A stretch of 64,000 nt of DNA from F22 sp963668535 (GCA_963668535.1 OY764867.1:558001-622000); one strand, 5' to 3'. Positions 18,613 to 27,250 are shown, counted from the first letter of the stretch. Numbers and translations are program-made. Notes: generated from the sequence alone by a model not told the origin.

Positions 18613-19902
18613 TTCTGCTTGAACCAATATAACGTCTTTCAACTTGGTGGTATAGCATCTAGATAGATGCTCTTCTTTTAATTGCCATGAAGCTTTCTTC
18701 TCCCTCTGTTGTCTATCTCCACAAGATGCTTTCTGAGCTGCCACACGCACACACTCATGTCCACAATTTGTATTTATTTGATCCATCACGGATGATAAAG
18801 CATTAAGTTTAGTTCGATCAACATCATCAAAAAGATCTGGCTGAATAATAGTATTGGATGAGATATCCTGTAAGATTACTCCGCTTTTCTTATAATAAAA
18901 CTCTTCACGATAAATCATACGCAAACCCTGTAGAGCAGCTGAAACGACACTTTGAGTATCACTTATAGCTACTGGAAGATGCACATAATGTGTATTGAAA
19001 TACTGAGGAAGATCATCCCGATGTTTATTTGTTTGTATAAATACCGCCACAAGTGCACATACTGAATGTTGTGCACGTAATTTTCGAGCACCACGAGCCG
19101 CAAAATGAGCAATAGATTCAGCCAATTCATGATAGTCCGTAACTAATTGACCAAAAGACCTTGATGTACAGATACTCTTTTTTTTAGGTATATCTGCAGT
19201 ATGAATACATGCGACTCCTTGTAATTCCTTCCAAGTACGCACACCAGTAATAGATAAAACTCTTTTTACCCATTCTTCCGATTTTTGTGTCAAATCCCAT
19301 GCTGTACACACATTGTACTTCTCTAGTTTATGCGAAGAACGTCTTCCAATACCCCACACATCAGAAACAGGTGTCATCTTAAGTGCTTTTTCGCGACGCT
19401 CCAGAGTATCAATTATGCAACATCCCTTAAAAGCAGGGTATTTCTTTGCAAATCGAGAAGCCATCTTTGCTAATGTTTTTGTTGTCGCTACTCCTAAAGA
19501 GACGGGTATACCTGTATGACGATATACAGTACATACCAATTGTTCTCCATATGCCCGAAGATCAATTAATTCCATACCACACAAATCCACAAAAGCCTCA
19601 TCGATAGAATACACCTCCATATCAGGTACATTATCAGCGATAGTACGCATCACACGAGAAGACATATCTCCATATAAAGCATAATTTGAGGAAAACACAT
19701 GAATATCATGCTTTTTTATCAGATCTCTCACGCTATACAGAGGACTACCACGCTTAATACCTAAACGCTTAACCTCATCACTCTGTGCCACTATACATCC
19801 ATCATTATTAGAAAGTACCACAACAGGTTTCCCTTGTAATTCTGGATGAAACACACGCTCACACGACACATAGAAACTATTACAATCTATCAATCCAAAC
19901 AT
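18604..19902 (-). CDS. umuC: DNA polymerase V catalytic subunit UmuC
   Basis: A Y-family polymerase that copies past DNA damage. The 432-residue product opens with MFGLIDCNSFYVSCERVF (catalytic Asp6), then VVVLSNNDGCIVAQS, the palm motif YSIDEAFVDLCG with the catalytic Asp-Glu pair, VSLGVATTKTLAKMASRFAKK, and the little-finger region. Length is that of E. coli UmuC (422). It starts 30 bases after umuD on the same strand, the usual umuDC order. The C-terminal 40 residues are basic and show no clear clamp-binding peptide that I can assign. Expression is presumably damage-induced through the promoter before umuD, but no LexA gene is in view. Confidence 0.95.
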   Translation of the reverse strand: MFGLIDCNSFYVSCERVFHPELQGKPVVVLSNNDGCIVAQSDEVKRLGIKRGSPLYSVRDLIKKHDIHVFSSNYALYGDMSSRVMRTIADNVPDMEVYSIDEAFVDLCGMELIDLRAYGEQLVCTVYRHTGIPVSLGVATTKTLAKMASRFAKKYPAFKGCCIIDTLERREKALKMTPVSDVWGIGRRSSHKLEKYNVCTAWDLTQKSEEWVKRVLSITGVRTWKELQGVACIHTADIPKKKSICTSRSFGQLVTDYHELAESIAHFAARGARKLRAQHSVCALVAVFIQTNKHRDDLPQYFNTHYVHLPVAISDTQSVVSAALQGLRMIYREEFYYKKSGVILQDISSNTIIQPDLFDDVDRTKLNALSSVMDQINTNCGHECVRVAAQKASCGDRQQREKKASWQLKEEHLSRCYTTKLKDVILVQAEKK

Positions 19903-19932
19903 AGCTACATATAATGTATAATCGTGATATTT

Positions 19933-20358
19933 TTATCTTCGACGTCTTATCGTATAAATAACGATCCCCCACACCATGAATTGATCATCTTCCGTAATCT
20001 TTATAGCATGAAAATCAGAATTAGCAGGAACCAAATATATTGCTTGAGATTCAATTTTAATATATTTCAAAGTAAATTCTCCATCCACAAAACAAACAGC
20101 CATATCACCATCTTGTGGTTCTAGAGATTTATCTATAACCAACAAATCCCCATCATAAACTTGGGCATCGACCATACTATCGCCAACCACCCGACCATAA
20201 AAGGTAGAAGCCGGATGTTTAACTAGTTCAGTATTTAAGTCGATAACCGACTGCATATACTCTTGTGCTGGCGAAGGAAATCCAGCACGAATTCCCTCGT
20301 CTGCTATGGGTAATGCCAACGAAGAACTTTGATCTATTTTATGAATTTGAATACTCAT
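19933..20358 (-). CDS. umuD: UmuD-like self-cleaving S24 protein
   Basis: UmuD is cut by itself on the RecA filament to give the active partner of UmuC. The open frame runs 33 codons further upstream, but ATG at 20358 gives MSIQIHKIDQ and a 141-residue protein of standard length, and the promoter lies between the two possible starts. The cleavage site is Ala25-Gly26 (GIRAGFPSPAQEY), the catalytic serine is Ser61 in VVGDSMVDA, and the catalytic lysine is Lys98 in FTLKYIK; the Ser/Lys spacing of 37 equals that of E. coli UmuD. No DNA-binding domain is present, so it is not a LexA. Heads the umuDC unit. Confidence 0.93.
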   Translation of the reverse strand: MSIQIHKIDQSSSLALPIADEGIRAGFPSPAQEYMQSVIDLNTELVKHPASTFYGRVVGDSMVDAQVYDGDLLVIDKSLEPQDGDMAVCFVDGEFTLKYIKIESQAIYLVPANSDFHAIKITEDDQFMVWGIVIYTIRRRR

Positions 20359-20377
20359 AGGATTGACTGATAAATGT

Positions 20378-20407
20378 TTCAGGCTATTAAATAACAGCAC
20401 AAATATA
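20378..20407 (-). promoter_or_regulatory. umuDC promoter box with adjoining imperfect palindrome
   Basis: TATATTTG on the minus strand (20400-20407), about 42 bases before the umuD ATG. Between the box and the ATG lies GCTATTAAATAACAGC on the plus strand, palindromic at 14 of 16 positions, a possible operator. The operator reading is inference. Confidence 0.45.
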
Positions 20408-20440
20408 GCAAAAAAGCAGGATATGTCACAGATTTTATCG

Positions 20441-20448
20441 TACCTTTG
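20441..20448 (+). promoter_or_regulatory. -7 promoter box for cca
   Basis: TACCTTTG, 76 bases before the cca ATG and back to back with the umuD promoter. No clear -33 box. Confidence 0.45.
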
Positions 20449-20524
20449 CAGCTCCAAAACAGAGAGGTAAACTTTTAATCACATTATCACATCAATCACC
20501 ACTCAAAGAAAAATAATATTATCT

Positions 20525-21967
20525 ATGATTCCATATAGCAAAGAAACTGTTATGCAATATTTAAGTGCACCTATTTTTAGCCATATCCAACAAGTCGCCG
20601 ACAAACTTGGTATGCCTTGCTACGTTGTAGGTGGATATGTGCGAGACATTTTTTTAGAAAGAGCTTCAAAAGATATTGACGTAGTCGTTGTGGGTAGTGG
20701 AATAGAAATAGCCACTGCGTTGGCTAAACATTTAGGCAAAGGGGTTAACCTTGCCGTGTTCAAAAACTTTGGAACTGCACAAATTAAATGGCACGGTATT
20801 GAAGTTGAATTTGTCGGTGCGCGCAAAGAGAGCTACACACACGATTCGCGCAAACCAGTTGTGGAAGACGGAACGCTAGAAGATGATCAAAACCGTAGAG
20901 ATTTCACTATAAACACATTAGCACTGTGCTTAAATAAAGATCATTTCGGGGAACTTATAGATTCCTTTGGAGGCATGCAAGACATGAAAGATGGACTTAT
21001 TCGTACTCCACTAGATCCAGATATCACATTTAGCGATGACCCACTCCGCATGATGCGGTGTGTACGTTTTGCCACTCAACTAAATTTTTGGATTGATGAT
21101 GACACATTCAATGCTCTTACTCGCAACAAAGCACGCTTAGAGATTATTTCTAAAGAACGCATTGCTGATGAGCTAAACAAAATCATGGGCTCCCCCATAC
21201 CATCAAAAGGATGGATAGAATTAGATCGTTCTGGACTGTTACCATATGTATGTCCAGAACTAATCAACTTACAAGGTGTAGAAACTAGAAATGGACGTGC
21301 TCACAAAGATAACTTCTACCACACATTGGAAGTCTTAGACAACATATGCAAAGTAACAGACAATCTATGGTTGCGCTGGGCTGCTCTACTACACGATATT
21401 GGCAAACCAGCGACAAAACGCTGGGACAACAAGGCTGGATGGACATTTCATAACCACAACTATGTGGGAGAAAAAATGATTCCTAAGATGTTCCGTAATA
21501 TGAAGTTACCCATGAACGACAAAATGAAATATGTTCAGAAAATGGTCAGCATGCATATGCGTCCTATTGCCATCGCTGATGACAAAGTAACCGACAGTGC
21601 AGTACGACGTTTACTTTTTGAAGCAGGAGACGACATAGATGATTTGATGACACTTTGTGAAGCTGATATTACAAGCAAGAATAGTGAACGCAAAAAACGT
21701 TTTCTACAAAACTTCAAACTTGTACGTCAAAAGTTAGTCGAGCTTGAAGAAAAAGATCGCATTCGTAATTTTCAACCTCCAGTAGATGGAGACGAAATCA
21801 TGACTATATTCAACCTGACTCCTTGTCGCGAAGTGGGTCAATTAAAAAGTTCAATTAAGGACGCAATCTTAGATGGAGTTATTCCCAACGAACATGATGC
21901 AGCATTTAGCTACATGTTAGAAAAAGCACAAAAGATGGGTTTAACCCCTGTAAAATCAGAAAAATAA
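20525..21967 (+). CDS. cca: CCA-adding tRNA nucleotidyltransferase with HD domain
   Basis: The enzyme adds or repairs the 3' CCA of tRNAs. The 480-residue product has the class II nucleotidyltransferase head: CYVVGGYVRDIFLERASKDIDVVVVG (the GG and DxD motifs), then RRDFTINTLALCL and DPLRMMRCVRFATQL (head and neck motifs), an RNA-binding region, and an HD phosphohydrolase part LRWAALLHDIGKPATKRW. In some bacteria A- and CC-adding activities are split; a single long protein here suggests one enzyme does both, but I cannot distinguish this by eye. The ATG at 20525 has no close upstream rival. It lies about 100 bases before four tRNA-Val genes that lack an encoded CCA. Confidence 0.95.
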   Translation: MIPYSKETVMQYLSAPIFSHIQQVADKLGMPCYVVGGYVRDIFLERASKDIDVVVVGSGIEIATALAKHLGKGVNLAVFKNFGTAQIKWHGIEVEFVGARKESYTHDSRKPVVEDGTLEDDQNRRDFTINTLALCLNKDHFGELIDSFGGMQDMKDGLIRTPLDPDITFSDDPLRMMRCVRFATQLNFWIDDDTFNALTRNKARLEIISKERIADELNKIMGSPIPSKGWIELDRSGLLPYVCPELINLQGVETRNGRAHKDNFYHTLEVLDNICKVTDNLWLRWAALLHDIGKPATKRWDNKAGWTFHNHNYVGEKMIPKMFRNMKLPMNDKMKYVQKMVSMHMRPIAIADDKVTDSAVRRLLFEAGDDIDDLMTLCEADITSKNSERKKRFLQNFKLVRQKLVELEEKDRIRNFQPPVDGDEIMTIFNLTPCREVGQLKSSIKDAILDGVIPNEHDAAFSYMLEKAQKMGLTPVKSEK

Positions 21968-22017
21968 GAGGTTTAAGAAAAATAAATCGTCAGATTTAAA
22001 AAAAAGTAGACAAAAGA

Positions 22018-22049
22018 TTTGGCAGGTCAAAATAAAAGCCCTAATTTTG
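22018..22049 (+). promoter_or_regulatory. Promoter for the tRNA-Val cluster
   Basis: TTTG (22018-22021), 20 bases, TAATTTTG (22042-22049), ending 19 bases before the first tRNA. Full consensus; no similar box is repeated in the spacers between the tRNAs. Confidence 0.75.
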
Positions 22050-22068
22050 CATCGCTTTTGAAAACAAA

Positions 22069-22143
22069 GGGCGTTTAGCTCAGCTGGTTTAGAGCATCTG
22101 CCTTACAAGCAGAGGGTCGGCGGTTCGAATCCGTCAACGCCCA
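22069..22143 (+). tRNA. tRNA-Val (anticodon UAC), copy 1
   Basis: A 75-base cloverleaf: acceptor GGGCGTT/AACGCCC, D-arm GCTC/GAGC, anticodon stem TCTGC/GCAGA with loop CTTACAA (anticodon TAC), T-arm GGCGG-TTCGAAT-CCGTC, discriminator A. The next bases are CTA, so CCA is not encoded. Confidence 0.97.
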
Positions 22144-22201
22144 CTAAAAGAATATAAATTTGTTTTCAAAAGTAGTTACACGAAGTCATTTGGTGTGTCT
22201 T

Positions 22202-22276
22202 GGGCGTTTAGCTCAGCTGGTTTAGAGCATCTGCCTTACAAGCAGAGGGTCGGCGGTTCGAATCCGTCAACGCCCA
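22202..22276 (+). tRNA. tRNA-Val (anticodon UAC), copy 2
   Basis: Identical to copy 1 over all 75 bases; spacer of 58 bases before it. Followed by CTAAGTTT, not CCA. Confidence 0.97.
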
Positions 22277-22310
22277 CTAAGTTTAATCAAGACAACACCA
22301 AAATACATTC

Positions 22311-22385
22311 GGGCGTTTAGCTCAGCTGGTTTAGAGCATCTGCCTTACAAGCAGAGGGTCGGCGGTTCGAATCCGTCAACGCCCA
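22311..22385 (+). tRNA. tRNA-Val (anticodon UAC), copy 3
   Basis: Identical to copy 1; spacer of 34 bases before it. Its 3' flank CTAAGTTT repeats that of copy 2, so the duplication unit included flanking bases. Confidence 0.97.
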
Positions 22386-22427
22386 CTAAGTTTTCATAGA
22401 TGTAGTTAGTGTGTTTTTTATTTTACC

Positions 22428-22445
22428 GCACGACAGTGGTCGTGC
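22428..22445 (+). other. Small hairpin between tRNA-Val copies 3 and 4
   Basis: GCACGAC-AGTG-GTCGTGC, seven pairs and a four-base loop, without a T run. It could guide processing of the tRNA precursor; the role is unknown. Confidence 0.4.
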
Positions 22446-22450
22446 ATTTC

Positions 22451-22525
22451 GGGCGTTTAGCTCAGCTGGTTTAGAGCATCTGCCTTACAAGCAGAGGGTC
22501 GGCGGTTCGAATCCGTCAACGCCCA
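22451..22525 (+). tRNA. tRNA-Val (anticodon UAC), copy 4
   Basis: Identical to copy 1; spacer of 65 bases before it. Discriminator A is followed by CAC, not CCA. Confidence 0.97.
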
Positions 22526-22567
22526 CACCGAACAAAGCAAACTAACAATCTATTCAAGTTGCAGAAA

Positions 22568-22601
22568 GCCCCCCACAAAAAAGTGGTTGGGCCTTTTTTT
22601 T
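22568..22601 (+). terminator. Terminator of the tRNA-Val cluster
   Basis: GC-rich stem GCCC..CAC against GTGG..GGGC around an A6 loop, followed by a run of eight T (22594-22601). Confidence 0.85.
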
Positions 22602-22639
22602 GTTTTTAACCCACAATAAGCGACTTTTTATAGAATTCG

Positions 22640-22671
22640 TTGGGCTTATTAAAAAGAAAGCATTATTTTTG
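22640..22671 (+). promoter_or_regulatory. Promoter for purB
   Basis: TTG (22640-22642), 21 bases, TATTTTTG (22664-22671), about 125 bases before the purB ATG. The leader contains a 12-codon open frame (22690-22725) of unknown value and no riboswitch fold that I recognise. Confidence 0.6.
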
Positions 22672-22796
22672 CACATAAGTAATACCATAATGCAACAGCA
22701 TGACGAGTTTATCCTGGAAGCATAATAAGTAAACGATAAAAGATTTTATATCATAGATAACCAAAACAAACATTTTAATTAAAGAAGAGCGTTTTT

Positions 22797-24161
22797 ATGG
22801 AAGCCTTTGAACCATTACTAGCCGTATCCCCAATTGACGGTCGATATCATAGTAAAACAACCCCTCTCAGTCAGTATTTTTCAGAAGCAGCCCTCGTACG
22901 AGGCCGAGTCATTGTAGAAGCTGAATATTTTGCTGCTCTATGTGCAATTCCCCTTCCCCAATTGAAAGATGTCGATTCTGACGCAGTGAAAGCTTTATGC
23001 GAATATGCTCATAATCTTCCTCTAGAAGATGTCAAGCACGTAAAAGAGATAGAAAGTGTAACAAACCATGACGTCAAAGCTGTAGAATATCTACTCAAAG
23101 AATACTTTGATAAAGTTCCCACTTTAGCCCCATACAAAGAATTTATTCATTTTGGATTAACTTCACAAGACATTAACAATACGGCTACGCCTATGTTAAT
23201 GAAACAAGCGATTGACGCCGTATACCTTCCACAACTAAGGGAGTTAATTGATCTTCTCCGAAGCAATGCAACTAAGTGGGCTAACATCCCAATGTTAGCC
23301 AAGACACATGGTCAACCCGCCTCACCAACCAGATTGGGAAAGGAGATTTATGTCTTTGTATATAGACTAGAAGAAGAACTTGATCGATTATTACACTTAC
23401 CTGTGAAAGGAAAATTTGGTGGCGCAACTGGGAATATGAATGCACACTTTGTGGCATATCCTTCAATTAATTGGAAACAATTTGCAACCGATTTCTTAAC
23501 TAATCATTTACATATCGAACGTGAATGCTTTACTACACAGATTTCAAACTACGATAGTTTAGGAGCTATTTTGGATTGCTTGAAGCGCATCAATACAATT
23601 ATGATTGATATGAATCGCGATTTTTGGCAATACATTTCAATGGAATATTTCAAGCAAAAAATAAAAGCTGGTGAAGTGGGTTCAAGTGCCATGCCACACA
23701 AAGTGAATCCTATTGACTTTGAAAATGCAGAAGGCAATTTAGGTGTAGCCAATGCTATTCTTGAACACTTATCTGCTAAGCTACCTATTTCACGCCTTCA
23801 ACGAGATCTTACAGATTCAACGGTATTGCGTAATCTGGGTGTACCATTCGGACACATTTCCATTGCGATACAAAGCAGTTTAAAAGGATTAGGCAAGTTA
23901 TTATTGAACGAAGAAGCTATCCGTAGAGACCTTGAAGGATGTTGGAGTGTGGTTGCTGAAGCCATTCAAACCATACTTCGTCGTGAAGGATATCCTAATC
24001 CTTACGAGGCACTTAAAGCATTAACACGTACCAATAAAGGTATAAACGAACAAACAATTTCAACATTTATCGATACTTTAGAAGTAGATGATGCAATCAA
24101 GGATGAACTTAAGAAAATTTCTCCTTATACGTATACTGGTATTGATCAAATGAATAATTAA
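22797..24161 (+). CDS. purB: Adenylosuccinate lyase
   Basis: PurB cleaves SAICAR to AICAR and adenylosuccinate to AMP, releasing fumarate; it acts directly after PurA (7194). The 454-residue product has the fumarase/aspartase superfamily signature GSSAMPHKVNPIDFENAEGN, plus the conserved SPIDGRYHSKT at the start, HFGLTSQDINNTA and KTHGQPASPTRLGKE. The start MEAFEPLLAVSPIDGRY is like that of E. coli PurB, with matching length (456). It has its own promoter after the tRNA terminator, and 112 bases separate it from the pseudouridine synthase gene on the same strand. Confidence 0.97.
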   Translation: MEAFEPLLAVSPIDGRYHSKTTPLSQYFSEAALVRGRVIVEAEYFAALCAIPLPQLKDVDSDAVKALCEYAHNLPLEDVKHVKEIESVTNHDVKAVEYLLKEYFDKVPTLAPYKEFIHFGLTSQDINNTATPMLMKQAIDAVYLPQLRELIDLLRSNATKWANIPMLAKTHGQPASPTRLGKEIYVFVYRLEEELDRLLHLPVKGKFGGATGNMNAHFVAYPSINWKQFATDFLTNHLHIERECFTTQISNYDSLGAILDCLKRINTIMIDMNRDFWQYISMEYFKQKIKAGEVGSSAMPHKVNPIDFENAEGNLGVANAILEHLSAKLPISRLQRDLTDSTVLRNLGVPFGHISIAIQSSLKGLGKLLLNEEAIRRDLEGCWSVVAEAIQTILRREGYPNPYEALKALTRTNKGINEQTISTFIDTLEVDDAIKDELKKISPYTYTGIDQMNN

Positions 24162-24273
24162 TATTAGCAATAGATTTTTTAATTAACTAGGACGAAACTC
24201 AACGAAAGTATATGAAACCGGGAGGCTTCACTACAGAACAGGAGTAAGTACTAAACCTCAAAACCCAGAAAAA

Positions 24274-25701
24274 ATGGCAGAAAACGAAAAATGGCAGAAC
24301 GAATCTAATAATGAAGAGCGTACTAGCCAAGAAGGTACAAGAGAAAGAAATTATGAACGTGTAGACACACAACGCAACTATCGTCCACGTTACAACAGCT
24401 ACAACGATGAAAACGTAGAAAGACCACAACGTAACAGCAGTTACCGTCCACGCTATAACAGTTATAGCGAAGAAAATGGGGACCGTCCACAACGCAGCTA
24501 TCATAGCTATGACCGTGATGGTGGAAATTCTTCACGCGGAGGATATCGCCCAAGATATAACAACGATCGCAATAGCGACTACAACAATCGTGGTGGATAT
24601 AATCGTGGTGGAAACGACTATAACAACCGAGATAATCGTGGTGGTAATGAATATAACAACAACCGTGGTGGAGAATACCGCCCAAGATATAACAACTACC
24701 GTAACGACGACGAACAAGGACAACAAAACACATATCGTCCACGATATAACAATTATCGCAATAACGATGAGCAAGGTGGAGAAAATGAATATCGTCCAAG
24801 ATATAATGAGTATCATAACAATGATCGTGGCGGATATAGACCCCGCAACAACTCCCGTCCTTCGTACAACAACCGTCGTCCTGGTGGACACAATCCATAT
24901 AACAATCGTGGACGTCGTCCAATGAACAATCAATATGACAACTCAAGTAAAGAAATTCGCTACTCTGAAGTGAGTCATGATCCAAACGAAGAATTGCGTT
25001 TGAACAAATTTTTAGCTAATGCAGGTGTTTGTTCCCGACGTGAGGCCGATGAATACATTCAAGCAGGTGTTGTATCTGTGAATGGTGAAGTTGTTACAGA
25101 ACTAGGAACAAAAGTAAAACGTAGCGATGAAGTTAAGTTCCACGATGAAACAGTAAGTATCGAACGTAAAATATACGTTTTGTTGAATAAGCCTAAAGAT
25201 ACTGTAACCACAGTAGATGATCCACAAGAACGTAAAACCGTACTTGATTTGGTAAAAGGCGCTTGTGAAGAACGTATTTATCCAGTAGGACGTCTTGACC
25301 GCAATACAACAGGTGTATTATTGCTAACCAATGATGGGGACATGGCCTCTAAGCTTACTCATCCTAAATTCTTAAAGAAGAAAATTTATCATGTATATAC
25401 AGATAAATCAGTAACTCAAGCAGATATGGATAAGATTGCTGCTGGTATTGAACTTGATGACGGATTGGTTCAACCAGACGGCTTAAACTACGTAGGCGAA
25501 AAAAGGAACCAGGTAGGTATTGAAATCCACTCAGGTAAAAATCGAATAGTACGTCGTATCTTTGAAAGCCTTGGTTACCGTGTAACAAAGCTGGATCGTG
25601 TACTTTTCGCTGGATTAACCAAAAAGGGTCTTCGTCGTGGAGACTGGAGATTCTTAAACGAAAAAGAAGTAAACTTCCTTCGTATGGGATCATTTGAATA
25701 A
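24274..25701 (+). CDS. RluB/RsuA-family pseudouridine synthase with repeat-rich N-terminus
   Basis: The C-terminal half converts a uridine of rRNA to pseudouridine: an S4 RNA-binding domain (LRLNKFLANAGVCSRREADEYI, about residues 245-290) is followed by the synthase domain with the catalytic aspartate in VGRLDRNTTGVLLLTNDGD and GKNRIVRRIFESLGYRV near the end. The first 230 or so residues are low-complexity, rich in Asn, Arg, Gly and Tyr, with six copies of YRPRYN plus RGG-type runs. That part should be unfolded and bind RNA. E. coli RluB is under 300 residues, so the tail accounts for the length of 475. The frame is open throughout and codon use is consistent, so the tail is real. RluB, RluF and RsuA cannot be told apart with certainty. 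Confidence 0.9.
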   Translation: MAENEKWQNESNNEERTSQEGTRERNYERVDTQRNYRPRYNSYNDENVERPQRNSSYRPRYNSYSEENGDRPQRSYHSYDRDGGNSSRGGYRPRYNNDRNSDYNNRGGYNRGGNDYNNRDNRGGNEYNNNRGGEYRPRYNNYRNDDEQGQQNTYRPRYNNYRNNDEQGGENEYRPRYNEYHNNDRGGYRPRNNSRPSYNNRRPGGHNPYNNRGRRPMNNQYDNSSKEIRYSEVSHDPNEELRLNKFLANAGVCSRREADEYIQAGVVSVNGEVVTELGTKVKRSDEVKFHDETVSIERKIYVLLNKPKDTVTTVDDPQERKTVLDLVKGACEERIYPVGRLDRNTTGVLLLTNDGDMASKLTHPKFLKKKIYHVYTDKSVTQADMDKIAAGIELDDGLVQPDGLNYVGEKRNQVGIEIHSGKNRIVRRIFESLGYRVTKLDRVLFAGLTKKGLRRGDWRFLNEKEVNFLRMGSFE

Positions 25702-25732
25702 ATAAAGAACCCAAGTTTAGTTCGAAAATTCG

Positions 25733-25767
25733 ATGACTTCAACCGTATTTTTTACGGTTGAAGTCAT
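25733..25767 (+). other. Perfect 15-bp hairpin between the pseudouridine synthase and asnS
   Basis: ATGACTTCAACCGTA (25733-25747), loop of five T, perfect complement (25753-25767). No T run follows on the plus strand and asnS starts 43 bases later, so it may be a processing site, a partial terminator or an attenuator. Confidence 0.55.
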
Positions 25768-25810
25768 TCGAGTTCATTCGAATGTACATTTTATATAATA
25801 AAAAGTAACA

Positions 25811-27214
25811 ATGGAAAAGATCAAAAGAACAAAGGTCTCTGACCTCCTAAAATCACAGGAGTTTGGTGCGACAGTCAATGCTAGAGGCTGGGTCCGCACT
25901 CGCCGTGGAAACAAGACAGTACAATTTGTAGCTCTTAATGATGGCTCAACAATAAATAATGTACAGATTGTTATCGACGTAGAGAACTTTGATGACGAAG
26001 AGCTTAAACGTATCAAGACAGGTGCTTGTATCAGTGTAAATGGCGCATTAACTGAATCACAAGGAAAAAACCAAGCTTCGGAAATTCAAGCTCGTGAGAT
26101 CGACATTTTGGGTGATTCGGATGACAAGTATCCTTTACAAAAAAAGGGGCATACGATGGAGTTCTTGCGAGACGTTGCGCATTTACGTCCACGCACAAAT
26201 ACATTCGGAGCTATTTTCCGTATCCGTCATCACATGGCACAAGCAATCCATCGTTTCTTCCATGAGAAAGAATTTTACTATTTTCATGCTCCACTAATCA
26301 CTGCTTCTGACTGTGAGGGTGCAGGCCAAATGTTTCAAGTCACTACCATGAATTTGTATGATTTGAAAAAAGATGAGAATGGACAAATTCGTTATGATCA
26401 AGACTTTTTTGGGAAACAAGCTAGTTTGACTGTATCTGGACAACTTGAAGCTGAGCTAGCAGCCATGTCTATGGGTGCTTGTTATACGTTCGGTCCTACA
26501 TTCCGTGCTGAGAACTCAAATACACCTCGCCACCTAGCAGAGTTTTGGATGATTGAACCAGAAGTTGCATTCATTGAAATTGGAGAAAACATGGATCTTG
26601 CAGAAGAATTTATCAAATACTGTCTACAATGGGCACTTGATAACTGCATGGATGATCTAGAATTTTTGAATAAGATGTTTGATAAGGAATTAATCGAACG
26701 CATTCGTTTCGTACTAGCAAACGACTTCAAACGTCTAACATATACAGAAGGTGTTGCTATTTTAGAGAAAGCTGTAGAAGAAGGCCAAAAATTTGAATTC
26801 CCAGTATTTTGGGGAGCTGATCTTGCTGCCGAACACGAACGTTACTTGGTTGAGGAACACTTCAAACGCCCTGTTATCCTAACTGATTATCCAAAAGAAA
26901 TCAAATCCTTCTACATGAAGCAAAATGAAGATGGTAAAACGGTGCGTGCAATGGATGTACTTTTCCCAAAGATTGGTGAAATCATCGGCGGGTCTCAACG
27001 TGAAGAAGACTTAGAAAAGCTAGAAAAACGAGCAGAAGAAATGGGCGTGCCAACAAAAGATATCTGGTGGTACCTTGATACACGTCGTTGGGGTACAGCT
27101 CCTCACTCTGGTTTCGGTCTTGGCTTTGAACGTTTACTCTTATTTGTTACTGGTATGACAAATATTCGCGACGTCATACCATTCCCAAGAACCCCTCGTA
27201 ATTGCGAGTTTTAA
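25811..27214 (+). CDS. asnS: Asparaginyl-tRNA synthetase
   Basis: AsnS charges tRNA-Asn with asparagine. The 467-residue class II synthetase has the N-terminal anticodon-binding OB-fold (GWVRTRRGNKTVQFVALNDGS), motif 2 region TFRAENSNTPRHLAEFWMIEPEVAF and the motif 3 region SGFGLGFERLLLFVTGM. The Asn-type reading (ENSNTPRHLAEFWM) distinguishes it from AspS and LysS. Length matches E. coli AsnS (466). It begins 109 bases after the pseudouridine synthase, with a perfect hairpin between, and hflX follows 36 bases later; all are on the plus strand. I found no separate promoter box. Confidence 0.97.
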   Translation: MEKIKRTKVSDLLKSQEFGATVNARGWVRTRRGNKTVQFVALNDGSTINNVQIVIDVENFDDEELKRIKTGACISVNGALTESQGKNQASEIQAREIDILGDSDDKYPLQKKGHTMEFLRDVAHLRPRTNTFGAIFRIRHHMAQAIHRFFHEKEFYYFHAPLITASDCEGAGQMFQVTTMNLYDLKKDENGQIRYDQDFFGKQASLTVSGQLEAELAAMSMGACYTFGPTFRAENSNTPRHLAEFWMIEPEVAFIEIGENMDLAEEFIKYCLQWALDNCMDDLEFLNKMFDKELIERIRFVLANDFKRLTYTEGVAILEKAVEEGQKFEFPVFWGADLAAEHERYLVEEHFKRPVILTDYPKEIKSFYMKQNEDGKTVRAMDVLFPKIGEIIGGSQREEDLEKLEKRAEEMGVPTKDIWWYLDTRRWGTAPHSGFGLGFERLLLFVTGMTNIRDVIPFPRTPRNCEF

Positions 27215-27250
27215 TACATAAAGCACGAGTATTCGTGACGATTTTTATAT

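Noticed and set aside
20359..20457. A longer umuD start giving 174 residues
   Set aside because: The extra 33 residues are hydrophobic and unlike UmuD, and the promoter box lies inside them.
22672..22796. Riboswitch in the purB leader
   Set aside because: I could not fold any known purine or PRPP riboswitch core in these 125 bases.
24323..24985. Long open frames on the other strand and in other frames over the pseudouridine synthase N-terminus
   Set aside because: They arise from the repetitive Asn/Arg/Tyr/Gly codons of the real gene; their translations are biased (His/Tyr/Asp or Ile/Val/Thr runs) and have no domain.
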